64,000 bases of DNA from Martinezella tropici. GTDB lineage: Bacteria > Pseudomonadota > Alphaproteobacteria > Rhizobiales > Rhizobiaceae. Shown here piece by piece: positions 25,310 to 33,093 of the stretch. The notes under the pieces were generated by a model. The model did not search any database. It saw only the letters and a program-made list of their open reading frames with translations, and was not told the origin of the DNA. The translations under genes were made by a program, and so were the position numbers. Each line of letters opens with the position of its first letter. The first letter of the stretch is position 1. The DNA is taken from the NCBI GenBank assembly GCA_000799755.1, contig JUHI01000010.1:1-64000 (forward strand). The letters run 5' to 3'.

Positions 25310-26095
25310 ATGAATTTGAATGCTCCCCCGATGTCTCACTTTGTTCGAGACGGATTGAAGCTCGCCTTTTTCGATGAAGGCGATCCGAACGGCCCGCCGG
25401 TGCTGCTGATACACGGCTTCGCCTCGACCGCGATTGCCAACTGGGTCAATCCGGGCTGGCTGAAGACGCTCGGCGAGGCGGGCTATCGCGTCATCGCCAT
25501 CGACAATCGTGGCCACGGCTTGAGCGACAAGCTCTATGATGCCGATGTCTATCATCCCTGGATCATGGCTGAGGATGCCGTGGCGCTCCTCGATCATCTG
25601 GGTATCCCCGAGACCCATGTCATGGGTTATTCCATGGGTGCACGCGTTTCGACCTTCATGGCCATTGCGTATCCCGATCGTGTCCGATCGCTGGTGCTCG
25701 GCGGGCTCGGCATCGGCATGGTCGAAGGTGTCGGCGACTGGGACCCGATCGCCGATGCGCTGGTTGCTCCCTCGCTTGATGATGTCAGCCATGCGCGTGG
25801 GCGCATGTTCCGGGCCTTTGCCGAACAGACGAAAAGCGACCGCCAGGCGCTCGCCGCCTGCATCCAGGGCTCGCGCGATCTGGCCTCACGCGAGGATGTG
25901 GCGAAGATCGAGGCGCCGACGCTGATCGCCGTCGGCACCAAGGACGATATTGCCGGCTCCGGACAGGAACTAGCGGCACTGATGCCGAACGCTGAGGCCA
26001 TCGACATTCCGAACCGCGATCACATGCTCGCCGTCGGCGACAAGATCTTCAAAACGGCGGTTCTGGAATTCTATCAGCGCCTCGACCGGCGCTAA
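25310..26095 (+). CDS. Alpha/beta-fold hydrolase
   Basis: 261 residues from ATG 25310 (ATG 25331 also possible). LIHGFAS gives the oxyanion-hole region, GYSMGAR the nucleophile elbow Ser, and a late NRDHMLAV the catalytic His. AIDNRGHGLSDK is typical of esterases and C-C hydrolases. The substrate is not evident. It is divergent from the zinc-finger gene and convergent with the enoyl-CoA hydratase gene; a repeated palindromic element starts at its stop codon. Confidence 0.85.
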   Translation: MNLNAPPMSHFVRDGLKLAFFDEGDPNGPPVLLIHGFASTAIANWVNPGWLKTLGEAGYRVIAIDNRGHGLSDKLYDADVYHPWIMAEDAVALLDHLGIPETHVMGYSMGARVSTFMAIAYPDRVRSLVLGGLGIGMVEGVGDWDPIADALVAPSLDDVSHARGRMFRAFAEQTKSDRQALAACIQGSRDLASREDVAKIEAPTLIAVGTKDDIAGSGQELAALMPNAEAIDIPNRDHMLAVGDKIFKTAVLEFYQRLDRR

Positions 26096-26152
26096 GGCAT
26101 TTCTAGTAAAGGGCGCAGCGGTTTTCCGTCTGAAATGCGCTGGGAAATGCCT
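26095..26152. repeat. Dispersed palindromic element, copy 1
   Basis: AGGCATTTC (26095-26103) and GAAATGCCT (26144-26152) bound the unit. It contains AGCGGTTTTCCGTC (26117-26130), which recurs exactly in copy 2 (33018-33031) inside another dyad. It lies between two convergent genes, a usual place for rhizobial intergenic repeats. Confidence 0.6.
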
Positions 26153-26155
26153 AAG

Positions 26156-26971
26156 TCACCGTCCGGTGAAGTGGGGCTTTCGCCGTTCGGCAAAGGCGGC
26201 GCGGCCCTCGGCGTAATCGGCGCTGTCGAAGGTTTCGGCGCCGATCACCTCCGCCTCGCGCAACAGGTCGCCATCCTGCTCGATGACGGCGCGGACTGCC
26301 AGTTTCGAGGCGTGTAGCGCAATCGGAGCATTGGCGGCGATGGCATGAGCAAGCGCGGATACCTCTCCATCGAAAGCCGCCGCCTCGATTTCCTCCAATA
26401 GAAATCCGGCGGCGGCCATTTTCTCGCCCGACATGGGAGCGCCGGTAAACAAGGTCACCTTGGCCATCTGCGGTCCGAGCGCGTTGATGATGTCCTGCAC
26501 CGCGTCTGCCGGGTAGGCGATGCCGAGACGAACGGCGGGAACGCAAAAGCGCGCGCCTCGTTCGGCGACGCGCAGATCGCAGGCGGCGGCAAGCCCGAAG
26601 CCGCCGCCATAGCATATGCCGCGGATCGCCGCGATGGTCGGCACGCGGCAATGGCGGATGGCGGCGAAGGCCTGACTGTTCAGCGCTTCATAGGCGACTG
26701 CTGTCTCGGAATTCTTGCGTACGATGTCGAATTCGCTGATATCGGCGCCAGCCGAAAAATCTGCGCCCGAGCCGCGCAAAACGATCACATGCGCATGGGC
26801 TTCATCGGTCAGAATGCGCACCGCCTGCGGAATGGCGCGCCACATGGCGGATGTCACGGCGTTTTTTCTGTCGGGGTTGCCGATCGCGATGGTGCCTATC
26901 GCATCGCTGCATGTCGCTCGAATGAGACCGCCGGCAAAATCATGTTCGAAATTCATGCGCGACCAACCCAT
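26156..26971 (-). CDS. Enoyl-CoA hydratase/isomerase family protein
   Basis: 271 residues (ATG 26971; ATG 26956 possible). Crotonase-fold marks: FSAGADISEFD near 72 as the first oxyanion-hole segment and IRGICYGGGFGLAAACDLRV near 115 as the second. The usual catalytic Glu positions are not certain: the segment after the second motif reads FCVPAVRLGI where hydratases often have PEV or PE, so it may be an isomerase or a variant. It acts on acyl-CoA in beta-oxidation-like pathways. The promoter region of 61 bases is shared with cysE. Confidence 0.82.
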   Translation of the reverse strand: MGWSRMNFEHDFAGGLIRATCSDAIGTIAIGNPDRKNAVTSAMWRAIPQAVRILTDEAHAHVIVLRGSGADFSAGADISEFDIVRKNSETAVAYEALNSQAFAAIRHCRVPTIAAIRGICYGGGFGLAAACDLRVAERGARFCVPAVRLGIAYPADAVQDIINALGPQMAKVTLFTGAPMSGEKMAAAGFLLEEIEAAAFDGEVSALAHAIAANAPIALHASKLAVRAVIEQDGDLLREAEVIGAETFDSADYAEGRAAFAERRKPHFTGR

Positions 26972-27001
26972 TTGTCTTGTGTGGCATTTATTCTATATAA
27001 T
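26972..27001 (+). promoter_or_regulatory. Probable cysE promoter
   Basis: TTGTCT (26972-26977) and TATAAT (26996-27001) with an 18-base spacer resemble a sigma-70 type promoter. CGGGAG follows at a proper distance before the cysE ATG at 27033. Confidence 0.5.
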
Positions 27002-27032
27002 GCACCCCTGACAGAAAATCGGGAGACCGCCA

Positions 27033-27896
27033 ATGGTCGCAGTAACGGATATTCGCCAGGTAGAAGGCCTGGGCGCGGTGAAGGTCATGGACCCGATCTG
27101 GGACAGCATGCGCGAGGAAGCACGCGCTGCTGCCGAAAAGGACCCACTCCTTGCCGCTTTCCTCTATTCGACGATCATCAACCATCGTTCGCTGGAAGAA
27201 TGCGTCATCTATCGCATCTGCGAGCGCCTCGACCATCCGGACATGCAGGCCATTCTCTTGCGGCAGACCTTCGAGGAAATGCTGGCCGACTGGCCGGAAT
27301 GGGGATCGATTCTGCGGGTCGATATCCAGGCCGTTTATGACCGCGATCCCGCTTGCCTACGTTTCATGGAGGCAGTGCTCTATTTCAAGGGTTTCCATGC
27401 GCTGCAGACGCATCGTCTCGCACACTGGCTCTATAATCGCGGTCGACGCGATTTCGCGCTCTATCTGCAGAGCCGATCCTCCAGCGTCTTTCAGACCGAC
27501 ATCAATCCGGCGGCGCGCATCGGCAAGGGCATCTTCCTCGACCATGCGACCGGCCTCGTGGTGGGCGAAACGGCTGTGATCGGCGATAACGTCTCGATCC
27601 TGCACGGCGTGACGCTTGGCGGCACCGGCAAGGAAGGCAGCGACCGCCATCCGAAGATTGCCCACGGCGTCCTGATCGGCGCCGGAGCCAAGATTCTCGG
27701 CAATATCCAGATCGGCCATTGCTCGCGCATTGCCGCCGGTTCGGTGGTGCTGAAGGAAGTGCCCGCCAAGACCACGGTTGCCGGCGTTCCGGCCAAGGTC
27801 GTCGGAGAAGCAGGGTGTTCGGAACCGTCTCGCTCGATGGATCAGCTTTTGGCCGAGCAATTGGTCGTGGATCAGATCATGGGCGCGGGAATCTAG
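27033..27896 (+). CDS. cysE: Serine O-acetyltransferase
   Basis: 287 residues. The N-terminal helical domain is followed by the left-handed beta-helix with hexapeptide repeats (ARIGKGIFLDHATGLVVGET, with the catalytic His in DHATG), then SILHGVTLGGTGKEG at the acetyl-CoA site. It makes O-acetylserine from serine and acetyl-CoA, the first step of cysteine synthesis. The C-terminal tail ends MGAGI, the kind of Ile-ended tail that docks into O-acetylserine sulfhydrylase (CysK) in the cysteine synthase complex. Confidence 0.95.
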   Translation: MVAVTDIRQVEGLGAVKVMDPIWDSMREEARAAAEKDPLLAAFLYSTIINHRSLEECVIYRICERLDHPDMQAILLRQTFEEMLADWPEWGSILRVDIQAVYDRDPACLRFMEAVLYFKGFHALQTHRLAHWLYNRGRRDFALYLQSRSSSVFQTDINPAARIGKGIFLDHATGLVVGETAVIGDNVSILHGVTLGGTGKEGSDRHPKIAHGVLIGAGAKILGNIQIGHCSRIAAGSVVLKEVPAKTTVAGVPAKVVGEAGCSEPSRSMDQLLAEQLVVDQIMGAGI

Positions 27897-28020
27897 GAAA
27901 ATCCAGTACGACTTGCGGAGGCGTGCGCTGTCGCCGGAGAGCTATGCGCGGTTCCGGTCTTTACACAGCCGCTTTTCCTATGCAAGAAGCGGCCAACCGA
28001 GATCCTCACGGAGAAGCATT

Positions 28021-28224
28021 GTGAAGCCAGAAGAAATCAAGAAACTCGACGCCTATTTCAAGCGCACGTTCAACCCGCAGATCGTGGTAAAGGCCCGCCC
28101 GCGCAAGAACGATTCTGCGGAAGTCTATCTTGGCGAAGAGTTTCTGGGCGTCGTCTATATCGACGACGAAGACGGCGACCGCTCCTATAATTTCTCGATG
28201 GCCATCCTGGACGTCGATCTCTAA
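28021..28224 (+). CDS. Small conserved protein (DUF3126-like)
   Basis: 67 residues from GTG 28021, with GGAG about 9 bases upstream. KPEEIKKLDAYFKRTF and the DDEDGDRSYNFSMAILD end match a small alphaproteobacterial family of unknown function. It lies 124 bases downstream of cysE on the same strand and ends at a strong terminator, so it may share the cysE transcript. Confidence 0.75.
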   Translation: MKPEEIKKLDAYFKRTFNPQIVVKARPRKNDSAEVYLGEEFLGVVYIDDEDGDRSYNFSMAILDVDL

Positions 28225-28257
28225 TTCCCTCGGTCTCGTATAGTGATCGAATATCCA

Positions 28258-28289
28258 GGCCGTATTTCATTGAAATGCGGCCTTTTTCT
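28258..28289 (+). terminator. Rho-independent terminator
   Basis: GGCCGTATTTCA and TGAAATGCGGCC form a 12-bp stem with almost no loop, followed by TTTTT. It ends the cysE and DUF3126-like transcription unit. Confidence 0.8.
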
Positions 28290-28575
28290 TTGGTTGATGT
28301 CAATTTGATCATTCCGCTGCCGTTTTGATCTCAGGCAGCTTCTTCCGACGGAATGCCAATATTTTAAGCAAAGCCTGTGGTTGCAGGGCTTAAGATATAT
28401 ATTAGGAAAATCAGAATGATGCGGTGCATTCATTGCCGGTGACACCGCCCTGTCATTGGAAATGCAACCGAAAGGTGATATTGCGACGCACAAGACTACT
28501 TGACTAATTGTGCGTCGCATTTAACCTTTAGCCCTGTAAACCGGCCGCCGGCCGGCCAACAAGGGACGGAGAAGC
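28290..28575 (+). promoter_or_regulatory. Phasin upstream region with 12-bp inverted repeat
   Basis: TGCGACGCACAA (28482-28493) and its perfect complement TTGTGCGTCGCA (28508-28519) flank 14 bases, about 57 bases before the phasin ATG. The TGC..GCA content recalls PhaR/AniA-type operators of polyhydroxyalkanoate genes. No gene is seen in the rest of the region. Confidence 0.55.
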
Positions 28576-28941
28576 ATGTTCAATCTCGATGAAGCGAACA
28601 AGAAGGGCAAGGAAGCCATGGACACGGCGCTGAAGAGCTATTCCGATGTCACCAAGGGCTTTCAGGCGATTGCCGCCGAAGCCGCCGAATACTCCAAGAA
28701 GTCTTTCCAGGATGGCGTCTCACACTTCGAAACGCTCGCTGGCGTCAAGAGCTTTGAAGCTGCCTTCGAACTGCAGAGCAGCTATGTGAAGTCTTCCTAC
28801 GAAAACTTCGTTGCCGAAGCCACCAAGCTCGGCGAAATGTATGCCGATCTCGCCAAGAACGCTTACAAGCCCTACGAAGCGCCTGTCGCCGCCGCGACGA
28901 AGGCTGCTAGCAAGGCTGCAGCAACGGCAACCGCCGCTTAA
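28576..28941 (+). CDS. Phasin family protein
   Basis: 121 residues, helical, with the phasin pattern: KGFQAIAAEAAEYSKKSFQD near 28 and ATKLGEMYADLAKNAYKPYE near 80, ending in an Ala/Lys/Thr-rich tail. Phasins coat polyhydroxybutyrate granules and control their size and number. GGACGGAGAAGC gives a good ribosome site. It is a single-gene unit, bounded by a dyad-bearing promoter region and a terminator. Confidence 0.88.
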   Translation: MFNLDEANKKGKEAMDTALKSYSDVTKGFQAIAAEAAEYSKKSFQDGVSHFETLAGVKSFEAAFELQSSYVKSSYENFVAEATKLGEMYADLAKNAYKPYEAPVAAATKAASKAAATATAA

Positions 28942-28973
28942 GCTTTCGATACGCCGTAAGGCAAAAATTTCTA

Positions 28974-29007
28974 AAAGGCCGGCTGCGCGATGCGTGGCCG
29001 GTCTTTT
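28974..29007 (+). terminator. Terminator of the phasin gene
   Basis: AAAGGCCGGC and GCCGGTCTTT form a 10-bp stem with one G-T pair and a 13-base loop, ending in a short T-run. Confidence 0.65.
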
Positions 29008-29233
29008 GCGTTTTCGCCTGCTCAACTAGGCTTGAAGATATGCAGCGACTTTTTTGATCGCAGCCCTCTTTGTCAGCGAATTGTGATTGCAGTGTCCCGC
29101 AAGGGGCTTAAAATCACGCCAATATGAACTAAGTTAGTGGTTCGGATATCCGGCCCGACCAAGTGAAGTAACCAACCCTAGTACCAAGTCGGAATGCGAT
29201 AGCTTCTGCCGGATGATTTGAGGAATGAATGAA

Positions 29234-29587
29234 ATGATCGCTGAGCCGATCCGGATGCAAAACAACAGCGAAAGGAACGGGGACAACGGAAACCGTGGGA
29301 CCTCGGTCATCACACGTACCAAGCCCAAGACCAAAAAACCGAACCTGTACCGCGTGCTGCTTCTGAATGACGACTATACGCCCATGGACTTCGTGATCCA
29401 TATCCTGGAGCGTTTCTTCCAAAAGGATCTAGAAGGTGCCACCCGTATCATGCTGCATGTCCACAACCATGGCGTGGGCGAGTGCGGGATATATACATAT
29501 GAAGTAGCCGAAACGAAGGTGAGCCAGGTGATGGACTTTGCCCGGCAGCACCAGCATCCGCTGCAATGTGTTATGGAAAAGAAGTGA
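29234..29587 (+). CDS. clpS: ATP-dependent Clp protease adaptor
   Basis: 117 residues from ATG 29234; the ATG at 29225 is too close to the ribosome site (GAGG) and rhizobial ClpS proteins begin MIAEP. The folded core has LYRVLLLNDDYTPMDFVIHI, with the Asn-Asp of the N-degron pocket, and HNHGVGECGIYTYEVAETKV. It hands N-end-rule substrates to ClpA. Eleven bases separate it from clpA, so they form one operon. Confidence 0.95.
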   Translation: MIAEPIRMQNNSERNGDNGNRGTSVITRTKPKTKKPNLYRVLLLNDDYTPMDFVIHILERFFQKDLEGATRIMLHVHNHGVGECGIYTYEVAETKVSQVMDFARQHQHPLQCVMEKK

Positions 29588-29597
29588 GGATCTGAAC

Positions 29598-32129
29598 GTG
29601 CCAACATTTTCGCCTAGTCTTGAGAAGGCGCTGCATCAGGCACTGACCTACGCGAACGAGCGGCATCACGAGTATGCCACGCTGGAACATCTGCTTTTGG
29701 CGCTGGTAGACGACGCCGATGCCGCAGCTGTCATGGGCGCGTGCAATGTTGATCTCGACGCGCTCCGTAAGACTCTGACTGAATACGTCGATAATGAACT
29801 CTCCAACCTGGTCACGGGCTATGATGAGGACTCGAAGCCGACCTCCGGCTTCCAGCGGGTCATCCAGCGCGCCGTGATCCATGTACAATCTTCCGGCCGC
29901 GAGGAAGTGACGGGCGCCAACGTTCTCGTCGCGATTTTCGCCGAACGGGAAAGCCACGCCGCCTTCTTCCTGCAGGAGCAGGAAATGACCCGCTACGACG
30001 CGGTCAACTATATCTCGCACGGTATCGGCAAGCGCCCGGGTTCCTCCCAGACCCGCACGCCGCGCGGCGCCGAAGACACCGAGTCTGAAAGCAAGCCGAC
30101 TGCTCGTGGCGAGCAGGAAGAGGGTAACAACAAGAAGCAGCAGGACGCGCTGAAGGCCTACTGCGTCAACCTCAACGAGAAGGCCAAGAACGGCAAGATC
30201 GATCCGTTGATCGGTCGTCACTCCGAGGTCAATCGCACCATCCAGGTGCTTTGCCGCCGCTCGAAGAACAACCCGCTTTACGTTGGCGATCCCGGCGTCG
30301 GCAAGACGGCGATTGCCGAAGGCCTTGCCAAGCGGATTGTCGAAGGCAAGGTCCCGGAAGCGCTGGCTGACGCCACGATCTTTTCGCTCGATATGGGCAC
30401 GCTGCTTGCCGGCACCCGTTATCGCGGCGATTTCGAGGAACGCCTGAAGCAGGTCGTCAAGGAACTTGAAGAGTATCCCGGCGCCGTGCTGTTCATCGAT
30501 GAGATCCACACCGTCATCGGCGCAGGCGCCACGTCCGGCGGCGCTATGGATGCGTCGAACCTGCTGAAGCCGGCTCTTTCCTCGGGTGCGATCCGTTGCA
30601 TCGGGTCTACCACCTACAAGGAATATCGTCAGTTCTTCGAGAAGGACCGGGCACTCGTCCGTCGCTTCCAGAAGATCGACGTCAACGAGCCGAGCATCGA
30701 GGATGCCATCGAAATCATGAAGGGCCTGAAGCCCTATTTCGAAGAGTATCATCACCTGCGTTACTCGAACGACGCCATCAAGACGGCTGTCGAACTGTCG
30801 GCTCGCTATATCTCCGACCGCAAGCTGCCGGATAAGGCGATCGACGTGATCGACGAGACGGGTGCCGCCCAGATGCTGTTGCCACCGTCCAAGCGCCGCA
30901 AGCTGATCACCGAAAAGGAGATCGAAGCGACGATCGCGACCATGGCCCGCATTCCGCCGAAGACGGTTTCCAAGGATGACGAGATGGTTCTCGCCAACCT
31001 CGAACAGGAACTGCGTTCGGTCGTGTACGGCCAGGATACGGCGATCGAAGCGCTGTCGACCTCGATCAAGCTGGCTCGCGCCGGCCTGCGCGAGCCGAAC
31101 AAGCCGATCGGCTGCTACGTCTTCTCCGGCCCCACCGGCGTCGGCAAGACCGAAGTCGCCAAGCAGCTTGCCTCGTCGCTCGGCGTCGAATTGCTGCGCT
31201 TCGACATGTCGGAATACATGGAGCGTCATACGGTTTCCCGGTTGCTCGGTGCACCTCCCGGCTATGTCGGTTTCGACCAGGGCGGCCTCCTGACCGATGG
31301 CGTCGATCAGCATCCGCATAGCGTGGTCCTGCTCGACGAAATCGAGAAGGCGCATCCGGATATCTTCAATATCCTGCTGCAGGTCATGGACCATGGCGCG
31401 CTGACCGACCACAACGGCAAAAAGATCGACTTCCGCAACGTCATTCTGATCATGACGACCAATGCGGGCGCTTCGGAAATGGCCAAGGCCGCCATCGGCT
31501 TCGGCTCGTCCAAGCGTACGGGCGAGGATGAAGAGGCGCTCAACCGCCTGTTCACGCCAGAATTCCGCAACCGTCTGGATGCGGTCATTCCGTTCGCACC
31601 GCTGCCGACCACGGTTATACATAAGGTCGTTCAGAAGTTCATCATGCAGCTGGAAGCGCAGCTTTCGGAACGCAACGTGACCTTCGACCTGCACGAGGAC
31701 GCCATCGCCTGGCTGTCCGAGAAGGGCTACGACGACAAGATGGGCGCCCGTCCGTTGGCGCGCGTCATCCAGGAAAACATCAAGAAGCCGCTGGCCAACG
31801 AAATCCTCTTCGGCAAGCTGAAGAAGGGTGGCGTCGTCACCGTCACGGTCGGCAAGAAGGAAGACGGTTCGACCGGCATCCTGCTCGACGCGACCGCCGA
31901 TACCGCTCCGATCCGGCCGAAGCCGGAAGCCGAGGTGGGCGAACCACATGTCGAGGCGGATGAGGATGACGGCGACACGACCGTCAAGGCCAGAAGCCGC
32001 GTCGGCAAGGCTGCAACGGCAGCGGATAGCCGCCGCTCGGCCAAGGCCTCTACTTCGGGCGAGAACGACGAGTCGGAAGGCAAGTCGCCGCGCAAGGGCG
32101 GCACGGTTCCGAAGGTTCCGCGCAAGTAA
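29598..32129 (+). CDS. clpA: ATP-dependent Clp protease ATPase subunit
   Basis: 843 residues from GTG 29598 (ribosome site GTGAGGA 7 bases before). The Clp N-domain (1-145) binds ClpS, a charged linker follows, then two AAA+ modules with Walker A GDPGVGKT (230-237) and GPTGVGKT (511-518). It unfolds substrates and feeds them to ClpP. The last ~75 residues form an acidic then basic, low-complexity tail (from about 770) ending KVPRK, longer than in Escherichia coli ClpA (758 residues); its role is unknown. Confidence 0.95.
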   Translation: MPTFSPSLEKALHQALTYANERHHEYATLEHLLLALVDDADAAAVMGACNVDLDALRKTLTEYVDNELSNLVTGYDEDSKPTSGFQRVIQRAVIHVQSSGREEVTGANVLVAIFAERESHAAFFLQEQEMTRYDAVNYISHGIGKRPGSSQTRTPRGAEDTESESKPTARGEQEEGNNKKQQDALKAYCVNLNEKAKNGKIDPLIGRHSEVNRTIQVLCRRSKNNPLYVGDPGVGKTAIAEGLAKRIVEGKVPEALADATIFSLDMGTLLAGTRYRGDFEERLKQVVKELEEYPGAVLFIDEIHTVIGAGATSGGAMDASNLLKPALSSGAIRCIGSTTYKEYRQFFEKDRALVRRFQKIDVNEPSIEDAIEIMKGLKPYFEEYHHLRYSNDAIKTAVELSARYISDRKLPDKAIDVIDETGAAQMLLPPSKRRKLITEKEIEATIATMARIPPKTVSKDDEMVLANLEQELRSVVYGQDTAIEALSTSIKLARAGLREPNKPIGCYVFSGPTGVGKTEVAKQLASSLGVELLRFDMSEYMERHTVSRLLGAPPGYVGFDQGGLLTDGVDQHPHSVVLLDEIEKAHPDIFNILLQVMDHGALTDHNGKKIDFRNVILIMTTNAGASEMAKAAIGFGSSKRTGEDEEALNRLFTPEFRNRLDAVIPFAPLPTTVIHKVVQKFIMQLEAQLSERNVTFDLHEDAIAWLSEKGYDDKMGARPLARVIQENIKKPLANEILFGKLKKGGVVTVTVGKKEDGSTGILLDATADTAPIRPKPEAEVGEPHVEADEDDGDTTVKARSRVGKAATAADSRRSAKASTSGENDESEGKSPRKGGTVPKVPRK

Positions 32130-32157
32130 TCGCCGACTGGTGATGTTAGGAAACGAA

Positions 32158-32187
32158 AGGCTGCATTGGAAACAATGCAGCCTTTTT
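32158..32187 (+). terminator. Terminator of clpS-clpA
   Basis: AGGCTGCATT and AATGCAGCCT form a 10-bp perfect stem with a 6-base loop, followed by T residues. Confidence 0.85.
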
Positions 32188-32217
32188 ATATGCGTATTTT
32201 AATTATCTAATGTAATG

Positions 32218-32508
32218 CTAGAGCTTTGTGTAATCGATTTCGAGAAAGGCCTCGACTTCAGGCGACCAGCGATCCCTGACAAAAGCGACATGGTCGGGGT
32301 GGATGTTATAAGCGTCGTAGCCCCCTTGATCATCGAACTCCATTGAGAAGCCGAAGGTAAAATCATTCTTCGGGCTGGTTTGCCGAAGCTGTTCGAAGTT
32401 CCGGACGCTCGGTATACCCTTGAGAATAAGGGCATCCTTGAGGAAGCTGGCCTCTTCAGCTGAGCCGGCGGCATGTTTCAGCCGAAAGGCGACGGTATGA
32501 CGAATCAT
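32218..32508 (-). CDS. Dabb (stress-responsive A/B barrel) family protein
   Basis: 96 residues from ATG 32508, set by GGGAGG 5 bases upstream. MIRHTVAFRLKH opens the ferredoxin-like dimeric barrel and NDFTFGFSMEFDDQGGYDAY continues it, both typical for the family. Members include small stress proteins and cyclases; the function here is unknown. It follows the HIT gene by 13 bases and is probably co-transcribed with it. Confidence 0.8.
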   Translation of the reverse strand: MIRHTVAFRLKHAAGSAEEASFLKDALILKGIPSVRNFEQLRQTSPKNDFTFGFSMEFDDQGGYDAYNIHPDHVAFVRDRWSPEVEAFLEIDYTKL

Positions 32509-32521
32509 ATGCGCCTCCCGC

Positions 32522-32950
32522 TCAAGCCAGCGCTTCGATGATCTTCCTGGCGTTCTCCGCCAGCACCGCGCCATCTTCCATCTTGCCCGAGTGCGGCTTC
32601 AGCGCGACGCCTTCGAGCCGCGGAATGACATGGAAATGCAGGTGGAACACGGTCTGGCCGGCGGACGGCTCGTTGAACTGGGCGATATAGACGCCGTCGG
32701 CGTCAAAGGCTTCCTGAACGGCGACGGCGATCTTCTGGACGACCGTAATCGCGTGCTGCAATGCAGCCGGATCGGCATCAAGGATATTGCGGGAAGGGGA
32801 TTTCGGTAGCACCAGCGTATGGCCTGGCGATTGCGGCATCACGTCCATGAAGGCGACCGTGTGCTCATCCTCGTAGACGCGATAGGAAGGGATGTCGCCC
32901 TTCAGGATCTTCGCGAAGATATTGTTGTCGTCATAGGCGGGGCTGGTCAT
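32522..32950 (-). CDS. HIT-family nucleotide-binding protein
   Basis: 142 residues. The histidine triad is HLHFHVIPR (His103, His105, His107), preceded by FAKILKGDIPSYRVYEDE, the standard HINT-type opening. Such proteins hydrolyse nucleoside phosphoramidates or adenylates; the natural substrate is uncertain. It is first of a two-gene unit with the Dabb gene. Confidence 0.9.
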   Translation of the reverse strand: MTSPAYDDNNIFAKILKGDIPSYRVYEDEHTVAFMDVMPQSPGHTLVLPKSPSRNILDADPAALQHAITVVQKIAVAVQEAFDADGVYIAQFNEPSAGQTVFHLHFHVIPRLEGVALKPHSGKMEDGAVLAENARKIIEALA

Positions 32951-32996
32951 CCAGTGTCTCCTCGTCTTGCGTTTGCTGTTGTCCAGAATAGCTGGA

Positions 32997-33040
32997 GCAA
33001 TTCCAGGAAAAGTGTATAGCGGTTTTCCGTCCGGAATTGC
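32997..33040. repeat. Dispersed palindromic element, copy 2
   Basis: GCAATTCC (32997-33004) and GGAATTGC (33033-33040) bound a unit containing AGCGGTTTTCCGTC (33018-33031), identical over 14 bases to copy 1 near 26.1 kb. A related AT-rich tail runs to about 33090. I recognise this as a common rhizobial intergenic repeat. Confidence 0.65.
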
Positions 33041-33093
33041 GTAAAAACAAAAAGATAGAGCGTTTTCGCGATTCGAAGAAAAGCGGAAAAGCC

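Noticed and set aside
24863..25792. Long version of the zinc-finger protein starting at 25792
   Set aside because: The upstream part is antisense to the alpha/beta hydrolase; GGAGAT before the ATG at 25108 gives the proper start.
29571..31949. Long minus-strand frame opposite clpA
   Set aside because: Shadow of clpA; rich in Arg/His/Asp with no recognisable fold, and clpA is certain.
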